A DNA stretch of 64,000 nt from an uncultured Oscillospiraceae bacterium. Its GTDB lineage: Bacteria; Bacillota_A; Clostridia; Oscillospirales; Oscillospiraceae. The position numbers were made by a program, and so were the translations under genes. The stretch is taken from the NCBI GenBank assembly GCA_947631215.1, contig CANRKN010000001.1:35040-99039 (forward strand). The letters are read 5' to 3'. A model generated the notes under the pieces. It ran no database searches, had not been told where the DNA came from, and was given only the letters and a program-made list of their open reading frames with translations. Positions 43,621 to 52,974 of this stretch are shown here, piece after piece. Numbering within the stretch: position 1 is the first letter of the stretch; each line of letters begins with the position of its first letter.

Positions 43621-45129
43621 TCAAATGATTTCATCAAGATACCAGTGGGACCAGCCGTCGGCCCAGGTGCCGGCGGCGGCATCGTAGGCACCCCACTGGG
43701 TGGTGTAGGTGCACTGGCCGTTCAGGCCGCCGTGGGCGGTATTGAACCAGCCCATGCCCGCGTCGGTATAGGTCCACTGCCAGCCGGTGAGCATCCGGCC
43801 TATGCAGCCGTTTTTGTTGGTAGGCTGGAACATGTACCAGCCGGTGCCGTTCGGGTTCTCCACGTACTGGAACCCGGTGGCCAGCTTCCCGTCGGACCCT
43901 ATGTAATACCAGAGGCCATGCTGGGAGGCGGCCCAGTAGTTGAACTTCTGTACACCATCGACAAAGTAATAGTAGTCGCCGGTGGCCTTGTCATAGCTCC
44001 AGCCGGTGCCGGACTTGGGCGCGGTCACGGGCAGGTCCGCCTTCACGACCTCTGCGTTGATGTCGCCGGTCTCGGGGACGTCGTACCAGTAGGCATGGAC
44101 GCTGCCGCCATCATACTCGAAGTATTTCTCACCGTAGGGCTCTACGTCCGACTTGACGTCGTATCCCGCCTCCACGACGATCGACAGGACCATGCCGCCC
44201 ACCAGGCCGCTTTTGGCGTTGGCCATGGCCAGAGAGTCATCGAACTCGGTGGCGTATACGACCCTGTCCTCCGGGTCGGTCAGGTTCAGAAGGCCCGTGG
44301 CCTTCTTCACGTCTATCTGGACGCTCTGGGCGCCTTTGCTGGGCGTGAAAAAAGTCGTGACGCTGCCGTCTCCCCAATCGGAGAAGGTCCGGGGCTCGGC
44401 GCCGTCGAAGAACGGGACATAGTCTTCGTCGCAGATGAATACGCTAAAGAAATTGGGAAGGAGAAGAACGAAATCACTCGTCTCCACGGTGACGCCCTCC
44501 GGGGCTGTCCAGGTCACGGGGATGGTCTGGGGGACGTTGGGATTTTCCACGATGGTGATGGTCCCGTCGTGGTCGCTGTCGTCCAAAGAGGTGACGACGA
44601 AACCCACAGAGTTGGCCACGTCACCGGCATGTAGTCCGCCGTCCATCACCGCATCAGTCAGTACGCCGTAGCGATCCTCGGGCTGCCAGTCCTGATCCCA
44701 CTGGATGGTATAGCGGTAGTCCATGATCAGATATACTTCATCGCCGACATGGAGAACGATATTGTCATATTCTCCTACATAGTCCGTCCCGGTGCCAGCG
44801 TCGCTGATCACATGGACGAACCAGAGCTTGTCGACCTCGCCCAGAATGGTGAGCTTGCCGGTCTGGGTGTCGTCGGGGGCAGGCTCCGTGTCCTCAGGCG
44901 CCGTCGTATCTTCGGGCTCCGCCGCGGCGGCCTGGGGCATATCGGGCGCTTCGGCGGGGGTCTCAGCCTCCGGAGCTTCCTCCACGGGAGCTTCGGGGGC
45001 CACAGGCGCCTCAGGCGCGGCGGCCTCTTCCGCCTCGGGTATCTCGAATATGTCCTCCGCCGCCAGGGCGGGCGCGGCCAGGCCCAGGACCATGACCAGG
45101 GCCAGCAGAAGGGTAAATATGCGTTTCAT
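43621..45129 (-). CDS. Tandem secreted protein, copy 1 (promoter-proximal)
   Basis: 502 residues, first gene of the operon. Signal peptide MKRIFTLLLALVMVLGLAAPALA, linker to about residue 90. The middle has VTWTAPEGVTVETSD and VDVKKATGLLNLTDPEDR. The C-terminal module has GLWYYIGSDGKLATGF and WTYTDAGMGWF and ends WSHWYLDEII. AAAGGAGGCATATCC precedes the ATG. Expression should depend on the promoter with direct repeats just upstream. Confidence 0.85.
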   Translation of the reverse strand: MKRIFTLLLALVMVLGLAAPALAAEDIFEIPEAEEAAAPEAPVAPEAPVEEAPEAETPAEAPDMPQAAAAEPEDTTAPEDTEPAPDDTQTGKLTILGEVDKLWFVHVISDAGTGTDYVGEYDNIVLHVGDEVYLIMDYRYTIQWDQDWQPEDRYGVLTDAVMDGGLHAGDVANSVGFVVTSLDDSDHDGTITIVENPNVPQTIPVTWTAPEGVTVETSDFVLLLPNFFSVFICDEDYVPFFDGAEPRTFSDWGDGSVTTFFTPSKGAQSVQIDVKKATGLLNLTDPEDRVVYATEFDDSLAMANAKSGLVGGMVLSIVVEAGYDVKSDVEPYGEKYFEYDGGSVHAYWYDVPETGDINAEVVKADLPVTAPKSGTGWSYDKATGDYYYFVDGVQKFNYWAASQHGLWYYIGSDGKLATGFQYVENPNGTGWYMFQPTNKNGCIGRMLTGWQWTYTDAGMGWFNTAHGGLNGQCTYTTQWGAYDAAAGTWADGWSHWYLDEII

Positions 45130-45168
45130 GGATATGCCTCCTTTATCCAGAGATCAGATCATACTGAT

Positions 45169-45197
45169 ATAATAGCATCGTTCCCCGCCGCCCGCAA
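45169..45197 (-). promoter_or_regulatory. Promoter of the six-gene secreted-protein operon
   Basis: On the minus strand TTGCGG (45192-45197), 17 bases, TATTAT (45169-45174). The poor -35 box suggests an activator is needed. Confidence 0.65.
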
Positions 45198-45206
45198 GAA
45201 GACCGT

Positions 45207-45240
45207 CCTGACTTTCACGAAATCGGACCTGATTTTCACG
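45207..45240. promoter_or_regulatory. Two direct repeats, 21-bp period, LytTR-like activator site
   Basis: CCTGACTTTCACG (45207-45219) and CCTGATTTTCACG (45228-45240), 12 of 13 bases equal, eight bases apart. They end nine bases upstream of the -35 box. Two direct repeats one 21-bp period apart beside a weak -35 is the layout used by LytTR regulators (AgrA, VirR). Confidence 0.6.
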
Positions 45241-45260
45241 TAGTCCCGGAAAAAGGAAGA

Positions 45261-45287
45261 AGACGGCCCCCGGAAAAGGGGCCGTCT
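45261..45287 (-). terminator. Terminator of the arabinose operon
   Basis: AGACGGCCCC / GGGGCCGTCT with a seven-base loop. On the minus strand TCTTCCTTTTT follows. It lies 18 bases after the last stop codon of the operon. Confidence 0.85.
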
Positions 45288-45305
45288 CTGCTATACATTA
45301 TGTGG

Positions 45306-46238
45306 TCACTTGCAAGCTTCTGCGATATGCGGGGCCGTGAGGCCGAACTCCTCCAGCAGGGGGCCGAAGGGGCCGGAGTGGCCGAACACATCCCGGACGC
45401 CCACCCGCTTCACCGGGCAGGGCACCCCTGCCTCGGCGATGACGGCGCAGACCGCCTCGCCCAGGCCGCCGATGATGTTGTGCTCCTCGCAGGTGACGAT
45501 CTTCTTGCACTCCCTGGCGGCTTTCAGCACCAGCTCCGTGTCCAGGGGCTTCACCGTGGCCATGTTGATGACCCGGGCGGAGATGCCCTCCTGGGCCAGG
45601 ATGTCGCGGGCTCCCAGGGCCTCGGCCACGCACAGGCCGTTGGCGATGATGGCCACGTCCGTGCCGTCGGCCAGGGTCTCGCCCTTGCCGATGGTGAACT
45701 GAAAGGTCTCCTCGTCATGGATGATGGGCACCGGCGCCCGGCCGAAGCGCATGTAGACCGGCCCCTTGTAGTCGTAGGCCGCGAACACCATGGCCCGGGC
45801 CTCCACCGCGTCGGCGGGGCTCATGACCACCATGCCGGGGATGGAGCGCATGAGGGCGAAGTCCTCGCAGCACTGGTGGCTGGCGCCGTCCTCGCCCACG
45901 GAGATGCCGCCATGGGTGGCGCCGATCTTCACGTTCAGATGGGTGTAGCCGATGGAGTTGCGCACCTGCTCAAAGGCCCGGCCGGAGGCGAACATGGCGA
46001 AGCTGGAGGCATAGGGCACCAGGCCCATGGCCGCCGCGCCTGCCGCTACCGCCATCATGTTGCCCTCGGCGATGCCGCAGTTGAAGTGGCGCTCTGGGTA
46101 GGCCTTCTGGAAGACGTTGGTCTTGGTGGCGTTGGAGAGGTCCGCGTCGAACACGATCACGTCATCGTGCACCCCGCCCAGCTCCTTGAGGGCGTTGCCA
46201 TACCCGTCACGGGTGGCCATTTTCTTCACATCACTCAT
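45306..46238 (-). CDS. Transketolase, C-terminal subunit
   Basis: 310 residues holding the pyrimidine-binding and C-terminal domains of a split transketolase. Catalytic Glu lies in HFNCGIAEGNMM (about residue 55). The block GATHGGISVGEDGASHQ is typical. With the N-terminal subunit it moves two-carbon units from xylulose-5-phosphate, the product of the arabinose genes upstream. Starts 8 bases inside the preceding gene. Last gene of the operon. Confidence 0.93.
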   Translation of the reverse strand: MSDVKKMATRDGYGNALKELGGVHDDVIVFDADLSNATKTNVFQKAYPERHFNCGIAEGNMMAVAAGAAAMGLVPYASSFAMFASGRAFEQVRNSIGYTHLNVKIGATHGGISVGEDGASHQCCEDFALMRSIPGMVVMSPADAVEARAMVFAAYDYKGPVYMRFGRAPVPIIHDEETFQFTIGKGETLADGTDVAIIANGLCVAEALGARDILAQEGISARVINMATVKPLDTELVLKAARECKKIVTCEEHNIIGGLGEAVCAVIAEAGVPCPVKRVGVRDVFGHSGPFGPLLEEFGLTAPHIAEACK

Positions 46239-47085
46239 TTTTGCCGCCCTCCAGTCCGGCCAGGACGGCGTTCAGGTCGTCCATGGCGATCTTGTATTCC
46301 TCGTCGTTGGGGGCCTTGCCGTGCCAGGCCACCTGGTTTTCCATGAAGGAGACATCCTTGCCCTTGGTGGTCTTCATGACGATGGCCGTGGGCACGCCCT
46401 TTGTGGCCCGGGCCTCGGCAAAGGCCGCCTCCATCTGGCCGAAGTCGTGGCCGTTGATCTCAATAACGTGCAGGCCGAAGGCGGCCAGCTTATCCGTGAT
46501 GGGATAGGGGCTCATGACCTTGTCGATGGGCCCGTCGATCTGCAGGCCGTTGTTGTCCACGATGACGCAGAGGTTGTCAAGCTTGTGGTGATGGGAGAAC
46601 ATCATGGCCTCCCAGACCTCGCCCTCCTCGATCTCGCCGTCGCCCAGCAGGGTGTAGACCCGGATGGGCCTGCCCTGGAACTTGGCGGCCAGCGCCATGC
46701 CCGCCGCGGCGGAGACACCCTGGCCCAGAGAGCCGGTGGACATGTCCACGCCGGGGGTCATGTCCATGTTGGGGTGGCCCTGGAGGTGGCAGCCGATCTG
46801 CCGCAGGCCTTTGAGGTCCTCCCAGGGGAAGAAGCCCCGCAGCGCCAGCGTGGCGTAAAGGCCGGGGGCGGTGTGGCCCTTGGAGAGGACGAACCGGTCC
46901 CGGTCCTCCATCTTGGGCTGGGCCGGGTCGATGTTCAGCTCCTTGAAATACAGGTAGGTGAACATGTCCGCGGCGGAGAGACTGCCGCCGGGGTGGCCAG
47001 CGTGGGCGGCGTGGGTGCCCTCGATGACGCCCATGCGCACCTTGCAGGCCGCGATGGCCAGCTCTTTCTTTTCCTTGTCAGTCAT
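46231..47085 (-). CDS. Transketolase, N-terminal subunit
   Basis: 284 residues forming the thiamine-diphosphate-binding half. The motif GDG(E)IEEGEVWEA...NLCVIVDNN is the GDG-x-NN cofactor site (about 147-180). The opening HAGHPGGSLSAADMFTYLYF is typical. GAGGTAACACATT precedes the ATG at 47085. It works with the following gene; splitting into two chains is common in Firmicutes and archaea. Confidence 0.93.
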   Translation of the reverse strand: MTDKEKKELAIAACKVRMGVIEGTHAAHAGHPGGSLSAADMFTYLYFKELNIDPAQPKMEDRDRFVLSKGHTAPGLYATLALRGFFPWEDLKGLRQIGCHLQGHPNMDMTPGVDMSTGSLGQGVSAAAGMALAAKFQGRPIRVYTLLGDGEIEEGEVWEAMMFSHHHKLDNLCVIVDNNGLQIDGPIDKVMSPYPITDKLAAFGLHVIEINGHDFGQMEAAFAEARATKGVPTAIVMKTTKGKDVSFMENQVAWHGKAPNDEEYKIAMDDLNAVLAGLEGGKNE

Positions 47086-47111
47086 AATGTGTTACCTCGT
47101 TTCCGCGCTTC

Positions 47112-47807
47112 TCAGCCCTGGCCGTAATAGGCGCCGGGGCCGTGCTTGCGCAGATAGTGTTTGTCCAGAAGCTCCTGCTGCATGGGGGGCAGGCCCGGCT
47201 CCAGCGCCAGGGCGTGGAAGGCCATGAAGGCCACCTCCTCCAGGACCACGGCGTTGTGCACCGCGTTCATGGGGTCCGTGCCCCAGGCAAAGGGACCGTG
47301 GCTGTGGACCAGCACGGCGGGGACCTGGTCCGGGTCGATATGCCGGTCCCGGAAGGTCTCGATGACCACATTGCCGGTCTCCAGCTCGTACTCGCCGCCG
47401 ATCTCGGCAGGGGTCATCTTCCGGGTGCAGGGGATCTCGCCGTAGAAGTAGTCCCCCTGGGTGGTGCCGTAGGCGGGGATGCCCCGGCCGGCCTGTGCAA
47501 AGGAGGTGGCCCAGCGGCTGTGGGTGTGGACCACGCCGCCCACGTTGGGGAACGCCTTATAGAAGGCGATGTGGGTGGGGGTGTCGCTGGAGGGCTTATA
47601 GCGGCCCTCCACGCGGTTTCCGTCCAGGTCCAGCACTACCATGTCCTCCGGCTGCATGTGGTCGTACTCCACGCCGGAGGGCTTGATGACCACCAGGCCC
47701 TTTTCCCGGTCGATGCCGGACACGTTGCCCCAGGTGAAGGTCACCAGTCCGTGCTTTGGCAGCAGCAGGTTTGCGTCGCATACCAGTTTTTTCAGTTCTT
47801 CCAGCAT
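47112..47807 (-). CDS. araD: L-ribulose-5-phosphate 4-epimerase
   Basis: Converts L-ribulose-5-phosphate to D-xylulose-5-phosphate, third step of arabinose use. 231 residues, class II aldolase fold with zinc ligands in [16 protein letters not shown] (H95, H97) and the HSHGPFAWG segment (about 170). NVSGID and KPSGVEY are the phosphate/substrate loops. Starts at ATG 47807, eleven bases after araA, with GAGG upstream. Confidence 0.95.
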   Translation of the reverse strand: MLEELKKLVCDANLLLPKHGLVTFTWGNVSGIDREKGLVVIKPSGVEYDHMQPEDMVVLDLDGNRVEGRYKPSSDTPTHIAFYKAFPNVGGVVHTHSRWATSFAQAGRGIPAYGTTQGDYFYGEIPCTRKMTPAEIGGEYELETGNVVIETFRDRHIDPDQVPAVLVHSHGPFAWGTDPMNAVHNAVVLEEVAFMAFHALALEPGLPPMQQELLDKHYLRKHGPGAYYGQG

Positions 47808-47818
47808 GGCATTATACC

Positions 47819-49291
47819 TCAAATGGCCTTCAGCTTCCAGGCGACGTCGTTCCAGAAGAGCTCCTTTTCCAGTCCCTCCACGGTGGTGTCCTTGCCGATG
47901 TGGACAAACTCGATGCCCATGATGTTGGCCCAATCCTTCATCTGCTCGGCGGTCACGTCGTAGGAAAGGACGGTATGATGGGCGCCGCCGGCGGTGATCC
48001 AGCACTCCACGCCGGTGGTCAGATCGGGCATGGCCCGCCACATGACCCGCGCCACGGGCAGGTTGGGCATGGGCATGATGGGCTTCACCGCCTCGATGTC
48101 CTGGACGATCAGGCGCAGGCGGCCGCCCATGTCGATGAGGCTGGCCACGATGGCCTTGCCCGCCTTGCCCTCGAACACCAGCCGGGCCGGGTCCTTCTCG
48201 TTCATGCCGATGCCCAGGTGGTGGGTCTCGATGCGGGGCTTATCCGCCGCCAGGGAGGGGCAGACCTCCAGCATGTGAGCGCCCAGGCTGTACTCCTGGC
48301 CCTCTACCAGGTGGTAGGTATAGTCCTCCATAAAGGCGCAGGCGCCGTTGCCGCCCTCGCCCATGGCCTTCATGATGGCGGTCATGGCGGACACCTTCCA
48401 GTCGCCCTCGCCGCCGTAGCCGTAGCCCTGGGCCATCAGGTGCTGGGAGGCCAGGCCGGGCAGCTGCTCCATGCCGTACAGGTCCTGGAAGGTGTTGGAG
48501 AAGGCCTTGCAGCCCTCGGCGTCCATCATCTTCTTGATGGCGATCTCCTCCCGGGCCTGGTAGCGGATGGCGGCGGTGTTGTCCGTGGCCACGTCGTAAT
48601 GGGCCTCGTACTCGGCCACCAGGGCGTCGATCTCGGCGTCGGTGACGGCGTTCATCTCCTTCACCAGGTCGCCCACGGCCCAGGTGTTCACCTGCCAGCC
48701 CAGCTTCGTCTGGACCTCCACCTTGTCGCCCTCGGTGACGGCCACCTCCCGCATATTGTCCCCGAAGCGCATGACCTTCATGCCCCGGCTCACCGCCGCG
48801 CCCACGGCCGCTTTCATCCAGCTGCCGATGCGTCCCAGGACCTTTTCGTCCTGCCAGTACCCCGCGATGACCTTCCGGGGCATGCGCAGGCGGGCCGCGA
48901 TGAAACCGTGCTCCCGGTCGCCGTGGGCGGCCTGGTTCAGATTCATGAAGTCCATGTCGATCTCCTCGTTGGGGATCTCCTTGTTGTACTGGGTGGCGAA
49001 GTGGCAGTAGGGCTTCTGCAGGGCCGCCAGGCCGTTGATCCACATCTTGCTGGGGGAGAAGGTGTGGCACCAGGCGACGATGCCGGCGCAGCTGTCGTCG
49101 TAGTTGGCCTCCTTGGCCACGTCGGCGATCTCCTTGTTGGTCTTGGCGGTGACCTTGTAGACCAGGGGATAGGGCAGGCTCTTGCTCATCTCGGCGGCCA
49201 TCTCCTTCGCCCGGGCCTCCACGGTCTCCAATACCTCGGGTCCGTAGAGGAACTGGGAGCCCACCACGAACCAAAATTCATATTTGCTCAT
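47819..49291 (-). CDS. araA: L-arabinose isomerase
   Basis: Isomerises L-arabinose to L-ribulose, the first step. 490 residues, normal length. It starts [14 protein letters not shown], includes [15 protein letters not shown] (about 76-90) and [13 protein letters not shown], and has the metal-binding Glu/His set in EGEDWK-like and [21 protein letters not shown] regions. Cytoplasmic. Follows the kinase gene by 12 bases. Confidence 0.97.
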   Translation of the reverse strand: MSKYEFWFVVGSQFLYGPEVLETVEARAKEMAAEMSKSLPYPLVYKVTAKTNKEIADVAKEANYDDSCAGIVAWCHTFSPSKMWINGLAALQKPYCHFATQYNKEIPNEEIDMDFMNLNQAAHGDREHGFIAARLRMPRKVIAGYWQDEKVLGRIGSWMKAAVGAAVSRGMKVMRFGDNMREVAVTEGDKVEVQTKLGWQVNTWAVGDLVKEMNAVTDAEIDALVAEYEAHYDVATDNTAAIRYQAREEIAIKKMMDAEGCKAFSNTFQDLYGMEQLPGLASQHLMAQGYGYGGEGDWKVSAMTAIMKAMGEGGNGACAFMEDYTYHLVEGQEYSLGAHMLEVCPSLAADKPRIETHHLGIGMNEKDPARLVFEGKAGKAIVASLIDMGGRLRLIVQDIEAVKPIMPMPNLPVARVMWRAMPDLTTGVECWITAGGAHHTVLSYDVTAEQMKDWANIMGIEFVHIGKDTTVEGLEKELFWNDVAWKLKAI

Positions 49292-49303
49292 ATAACGCGC
49301 TCC

Positions 49304-50833
49304 TTACAGTGTTTCCACGGCGGTCTTTTCCACGGCCAGCAGGGCCTTGTACCGCCCGATATAGGCGTTGAAGCCGTCCACGTCCGCCTTGTCCGGGGCC
49401 AGGGTGGTGCCCTTGGCGCCGGCAAACACGCGGGCGGAGAGGAACTGCTCCAGGCTCTCCCCGCCGCCGTTCAGCATGTAGGCGGCCAGCAGGGCCATGC
49501 CGTAGGGCCCGCCCTCGCCGGCGGTCTCCATGCATGTCACCGGGGCGTTGCAGGCGGCGGCCATATACTTCTGGCCCACCACAGGGGTCTTGAAGAGCCC
49601 GCCGTGGCCGGTGAGGGAGTCGATGGCCACGTGCTCCTCTGCCAGAATGTCCATGCCGATCTTCAGCGTGGACATGGTGGCGTAGAGCTGGGCCCGGAAG
49701 AAGTTGGCCAGGGTGAATTTGGCGTCCGGGGTGCGGACCACCAGGGGCCGGCCCGCGTCCATATGGGTGACGCCCTCGCCGGCGAGGTAGTTGCACACCA
49801 GCACCCCGCCGCAGTCGGGCTCGCCCTCCAGGCTCTTTTCATAGAGCTTCGTGTAGAGCGCGCCGGCGTCGGGCGCTGCGCCGAAGAGCTCCGCCGTCTG
49901 CTTCAATACGCCCACCCAGGCGTTGGTGTCGTTGGTGCAGTTGTTGCAGTGGACCATGGCCACGGGCTTGCCCGTGGGGGTGGTCACCACGTCGATCTCC
50001 TCGTGGACATGCTCCAGGGGCTTTTCCAGCACCACCATGGAGAAGATGCTGGTGCCCGCGGACACGTTGCCGGTGCGGGGCGCCACGGCGTTGGTGGCGG
50101 TCATGCCGGTGCCCGCGTCGCCCTCGGGGGGCGCGAAGGGAGTGCCCGCCGGCAGCAGGCCGTCCAGGAGAGCCGCGCCGGCCTCGGTGAGGGAGCCCGC
50201 GTTCTCGCCGGCCTGCATCACCCCAGGCAGCACGTCGGAGAGCTTCCAGGAAAGCTTCCGGGGCGCCACAAGGGCGTCGAACTTCGCCATCATCCCGGCG
50301 TCATAGCCCTTGCCGTCGGGGGCGATGGGGAACATGCCGCTGGCCTCGCCCACGCCCACGGCGTTGACGCCGGTGAGCATGTAGTGGACATACCCGGCCA
50401 GGGTGGTGATGTGGCGGACGCGGGAGACATGCTCCTCGCCGTTCAGAACGGCTTGGTAGAGGTGGGCGATGCTCCACCGCTGGGGGATGTTGAAGCCAAA
50501 CAGGGCCGTCAGCTCCGCCGCGGCGGGGCCGGTGATGGTGTTCTGCCAGGTGCGGAAGGGCACCAGAAGCTGCCAGTTTTCGTCAAAGGCCAGGTAGCCG
50601 TGCATCATGGCGGACACGCCCATGGCGGCGATGCTCTCCCGGTCCTGCACGCCGGCCAGGGCCTTTTTGAGCCCCGCCCAGACCTCGTCCAGGGAGTAGG
50701 TCCAAACGCCGTTTTCATAGGTGCTGGCCCAGGTATAGTCGCCGGAGGAGACGGGGCGGAACGCCCCGTCTACGGTCACGGCCTTGATACGGGTGGAGCC
50801 GAACTCCACGCCGAGAGTCAGTTTTTCGCTCAT
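49304..50833 (-). CDS. araB: FGGY-family kinase, probable L-ribulokinase
   Basis: Sugar kinase expected to phosphorylate L-ribulose, the second step. 509 residues, two-domain FGGY fold. The first phosphate motif reads GVEFGSTRIKAV (Glu in place of the usual Asp of DxGTxxxK). GMTATNAVAPRTGNVSAGTSIFSMV and GEGGPYGMALLAAYM are the second-domain motifs. Its sequence differs from enterobacterial AraB, but position between transporter and araA makes ribulokinase the best call; a xylulokinase-like role is the alternative. Confidence 0.87.
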   Translation of the reverse strand: MSEKLTLGVEFGSTRIKAVTVDGAFRPVSSGDYTWASTYENGVWTYSLDEVWAGLKKALAGVQDRESIAAMGVSAMMHGYLAFDENWQLLVPFRTWQNTITGPAAAELTALFGFNIPQRWSIAHLYQAVLNGEEHVSRVRHITTLAGYVHYMLTGVNAVGVGEASGMFPIAPDGKGYDAGMMAKFDALVAPRKLSWKLSDVLPGVMQAGENAGSLTEAGAALLDGLLPAGTPFAPPEGDAGTGMTATNAVAPRTGNVSAGTSIFSMVVLEKPLEHVHEEIDVVTTPTGKPVAMVHCNNCTNDTNAWVGVLKQTAELFGAAPDAGALYTKLYEKSLEGEPDCGGVLVCNYLAGEGVTHMDAGRPLVVRTPDAKFTLANFFRAQLYATMSTLKIGMDILAEEHVAIDSLTGHGGLFKTPVVGQKYMAAACNAPVTCMETAGEGGPYGMALLAAYMLNGGGESLEQFLSARVFAGAKGTTLAPDKADVDGFNAYIGRYKALLAVEKTAVETL

Positions 50834-50842
50834 GGCCCCTCC

Positions 50843-51901
50843 TTACTTTTTCCGGTCGCGCAGCAGGGCGAAGATGCTCTGCAGCACGATGAAGAAGCAC
50901 AGCAGGGCGGCGGTCAGGATGTTGGGCCAGGAGGAGGCCAGCTTGCCGTTGGTCTGCACGATGGTGGAGATGGTGCCGTTGATGAGCACGCCGAAGAAGG
51001 AGCCGATCACGTTGCCCACGCCGCCGGTCAGCAGCGTGCCGCCGATGACGGAGGAGGCGATGGCGTCCATCTCCAGGCCCGTGGCCTGGCTGACGGAGGC
51101 GCTCATGGTGTTCATGCAGTAGCAGATGCCGCCGATGGAGCACAGGAAGGAGCTGAGCACATAGGCCTTCAGCTTGGTCTTCTTCACGTTCAGGCCCATC
51201 ATGGCCGCGGACTGCTCGCTGCCGCCCACGGCGTAGAGGCTCCGGCCGAACTTGGTGTAGCGGAGCATCAGGAAGATGACCACCAGCACCACCAGAGAGA
51301 TGACCACGCCGATGCCGAAGTAGGGCATGATCATGACGCCCTTGCGGTTCAGCGTGCCGCCGAAGGGCAGGTAGATGCGGTAGTTGGCCCAGTTATAGAA
51401 GGTCTGGTTGATGTCCGCGGTGATGGAGAGCTGGTCGGTGGAGATCACCGCCGTCATGCCCCGGGCGAAGAACATGCCCGCCATGGTGACGATAAAGGGC
51501 TGAATGTTGAGATAGCCCACGCAGTAGCCCTGGAACAGGCCAAAGAGGACGCCGATGCCCAGCACCATCAGGCACATCACCGGGGCGCTCAGGCCCCAGT
51601 TGGCCATGCCGTAGGACAGGAGCATGCAGTCCATGGCCACCAGGGAGCCCACGGAGATGTCGATGCCGCCGGTGAGCATGACGCATGTCATGCCGCAGGT
51701 GACGCACAGCAGGCCCGCCTTGCTCCGGAGGATGTTGAGGAAGGTCTGCACGGTGGCGAAGCCCTTGCCGGAATAGACCGCGCAGCCCGCCGCGTACAGC
51801 ACGAAGAACAGGATGATGGTGATGAGCAGCAGAACGGTGTTGCCGTTCATCTGGCGGCGCTCCTTGATGGCGTTCGCCGGCTTTTCGGTAGTGGAAGTCA
51901 T
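50843..51901 (-). CDS. Sugar ABC transporter permease (RbsC/YjfF type) 2
   Basis: 352 residues, about eight to ten membrane helices. The CxxxxTGGIDISVGSLVAMDCM segment near residue 75 is the BPD_transp_2 family hallmark. Its start overlaps the stop of the other permease (ATGA), so the two are made together. Forms the membrane channel with permease 1, driven by the double ATPase. Confidence 0.92.
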   Translation of the reverse strand: MTSTTEKPANAIKERRQMNGNTVLLLITIILFFVLYAAGCAVYSGKGFATVQTFLNILRSKAGLLCVTCGMTCVMLTGGIDISVGSLVAMDCMLLSYGMANWGLSAPVMCLMVLGIGVLFGLFQGYCVGYLNIQPFIVTMAGMFFARGMTAVISTDQLSITADINQTFYNWANYRIYLPFGGTLNRKGVMIMPYFGIGVVISLVVLVVIFLMLRYTKFGRSLYAVGGSEQSAAMMGLNVKKTKLKAYVLSSFLCSIGGICYCMNTMSASVSQATGLEMDAIASSVIGGTLLTGGVGNVIGSFFGVLINGTISTIVQTNGKLASSWPNILTAALLCFFIVLQSIFALLRDRKK

Positions 51902-52974
51902 GCCGCTGCCGCCTCCTTCCCGGACTTGAGTGAGGCCCGCTTGGCGCTGCGCTTGCGGAAGAACGCCTTCACGGGAGGCGCCTGGATGGCCACGATGATG
52001 ATGACCACCACGGCCTTGAACACCGGGGCCACGGCCGAGGACACGCCCATGTTGTACATGGTGGTGGTGATGGCCTGGATGGTGTAGGCGCCGATGATGG
52101 AGCCGGCCAGGTTGAACTTGCCGCCGCCCAGGCTGTTGCCGCCGATGGCCACGGCCAGGATGGCGTCCAGCTCCAGGTTGAGGCCGATGTTGTTGGAGTC
52201 GGCGCTGGTGATACGGGAGGCGGCCACCACGCCGGCGATGGCGGAGCACACGCCGCACAGCAGGTAGCAGATGAAGATCATCCGCTTGGAGTTCAGGCCC
52301 GCGATACGGCTGGCGGATTTATTGATGCCCACCGACTGGACATACATGCCCATGGCGGTCTTTTTCAATACGATCGATACAATTAGTATACACACCGCCG
52401 CGATGAGGATGGGGGTGGGGAAGAAGCCCACGAAGCCGCCGATCATGCCGAAGGTGTCGTTGCGCACGTATACGATCAGGTTGTCGCACACCAGAAGCCC
52501 GATGGCCCGGGCCGCCGTCCAGAGGATCAGCGTGGCCACCATGGGCTGTATGCCCAGGTATGCCACCAGCCCTCCGTTGAACGCGCCGCAGATGCAGCCC
52601 ATGCCGATGGCGGCCAGCACGCCCACGATCAGGGGCACGGCCAGCTCCGTGGCCTTGGGGGCCGCCGCGCCGGCCAGCAGCCGGCAGCACACCGCCGCGC
52701 AAAGCGCCATGACGGAGCCCACGGAGATGTCGGTACCGGCGGAGGCGGAGACCACCAGCGTCATGCCGATGGCCAGGATGGCCACCTCACTGCCCCGGTT
52801 CAGGATGTTCACGAGACGCCCGGACAGCAGCCCGTTGGTGATGCCCACCTGGAAGAAGCTGTAGAAGGGCTTGCCGGTGGAGGCGTCGTAGATCATGTTG
52901 ACGCACAGCACCAAAAACATGCAGAATACCGGCAGAAACAGCTTCATTTTGGTCAGCTTTTTCAGTTTATCCAT
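51898..52974 (-). CDS. Sugar ABC transporter permease (RbsC/YtfT type) 1
   Basis: 358 residues from the ATG at 52974 with AGGAGG eight bases upstream. The hallmark AIGMTLVVSASAGTDISVGSVMAL is near residue 75, and AVAIGGNSLGGGKFNLAGSIIGA near 290. Overlaps the ATPase gene by eight bases. Arg/Lys-rich C-terminus in the cytoplasm. Confidence 0.92.
   Translation of the reverse strand: MDKLKKLTKMKLFLPVFCMFLVLCVNMIYDASTGKPFYSFFQVGITNGLLSGRLVNILNRGSEVAILAIGMTLVVSASAGTDISVGSVMALCAAVCCRLLAGAAAPKATELAVPLIVGVLAAIGMGCICGAFNGGLVAYLGIQPMVATLILWTAARAIGLLVCDNLIVYVRNDTFGMIGGFVGFFPTPILIAAVCILIVSIVLKKTAMGMYVQSVGINKSASRIAGLNSKRMIFICYLLCGVCSAIAGVVAASRITSADSNNIGLNLELDAILAVAIGGNSLGGGKFNLAGSIIGAYTIQAITTTMYNMGVSSAVAPVFKAVVVIIIVAIQAPPVKAFFRKRSAKRASLKSGKEAAAA

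Larger units (their letters stand above)
36119..45129 (-). repeat. Tandem array of six paralogous secreted-protein genes
   Basis: Six genes of 480-502 codons lie head to tail with 11-63-base gaps and no internal terminators. All share the same plan: signal peptide, Pro/Glu/Ala linker, a diverged middle and a nearly invariant C-terminal module. Ends are highly alike at DNA level while middles differ, pointing to repeated unequal duplication plus diversification or gene conversion. Confidence 0.92.

Noticed and set aside
36119..45129. CRISPR-like or satellite repeat
   Set aside because: The repeated units are full-length protein genes of about 1.5 kb, not short spaced repeats.
47756..52087. 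1443-codon plus-strand open frame opposite the arabinose genes
   Set aside because: The opposite strand carries well-recognised araA, araB and permease genes with complete motifs. The frame is an artefact of GC-rich third positions.
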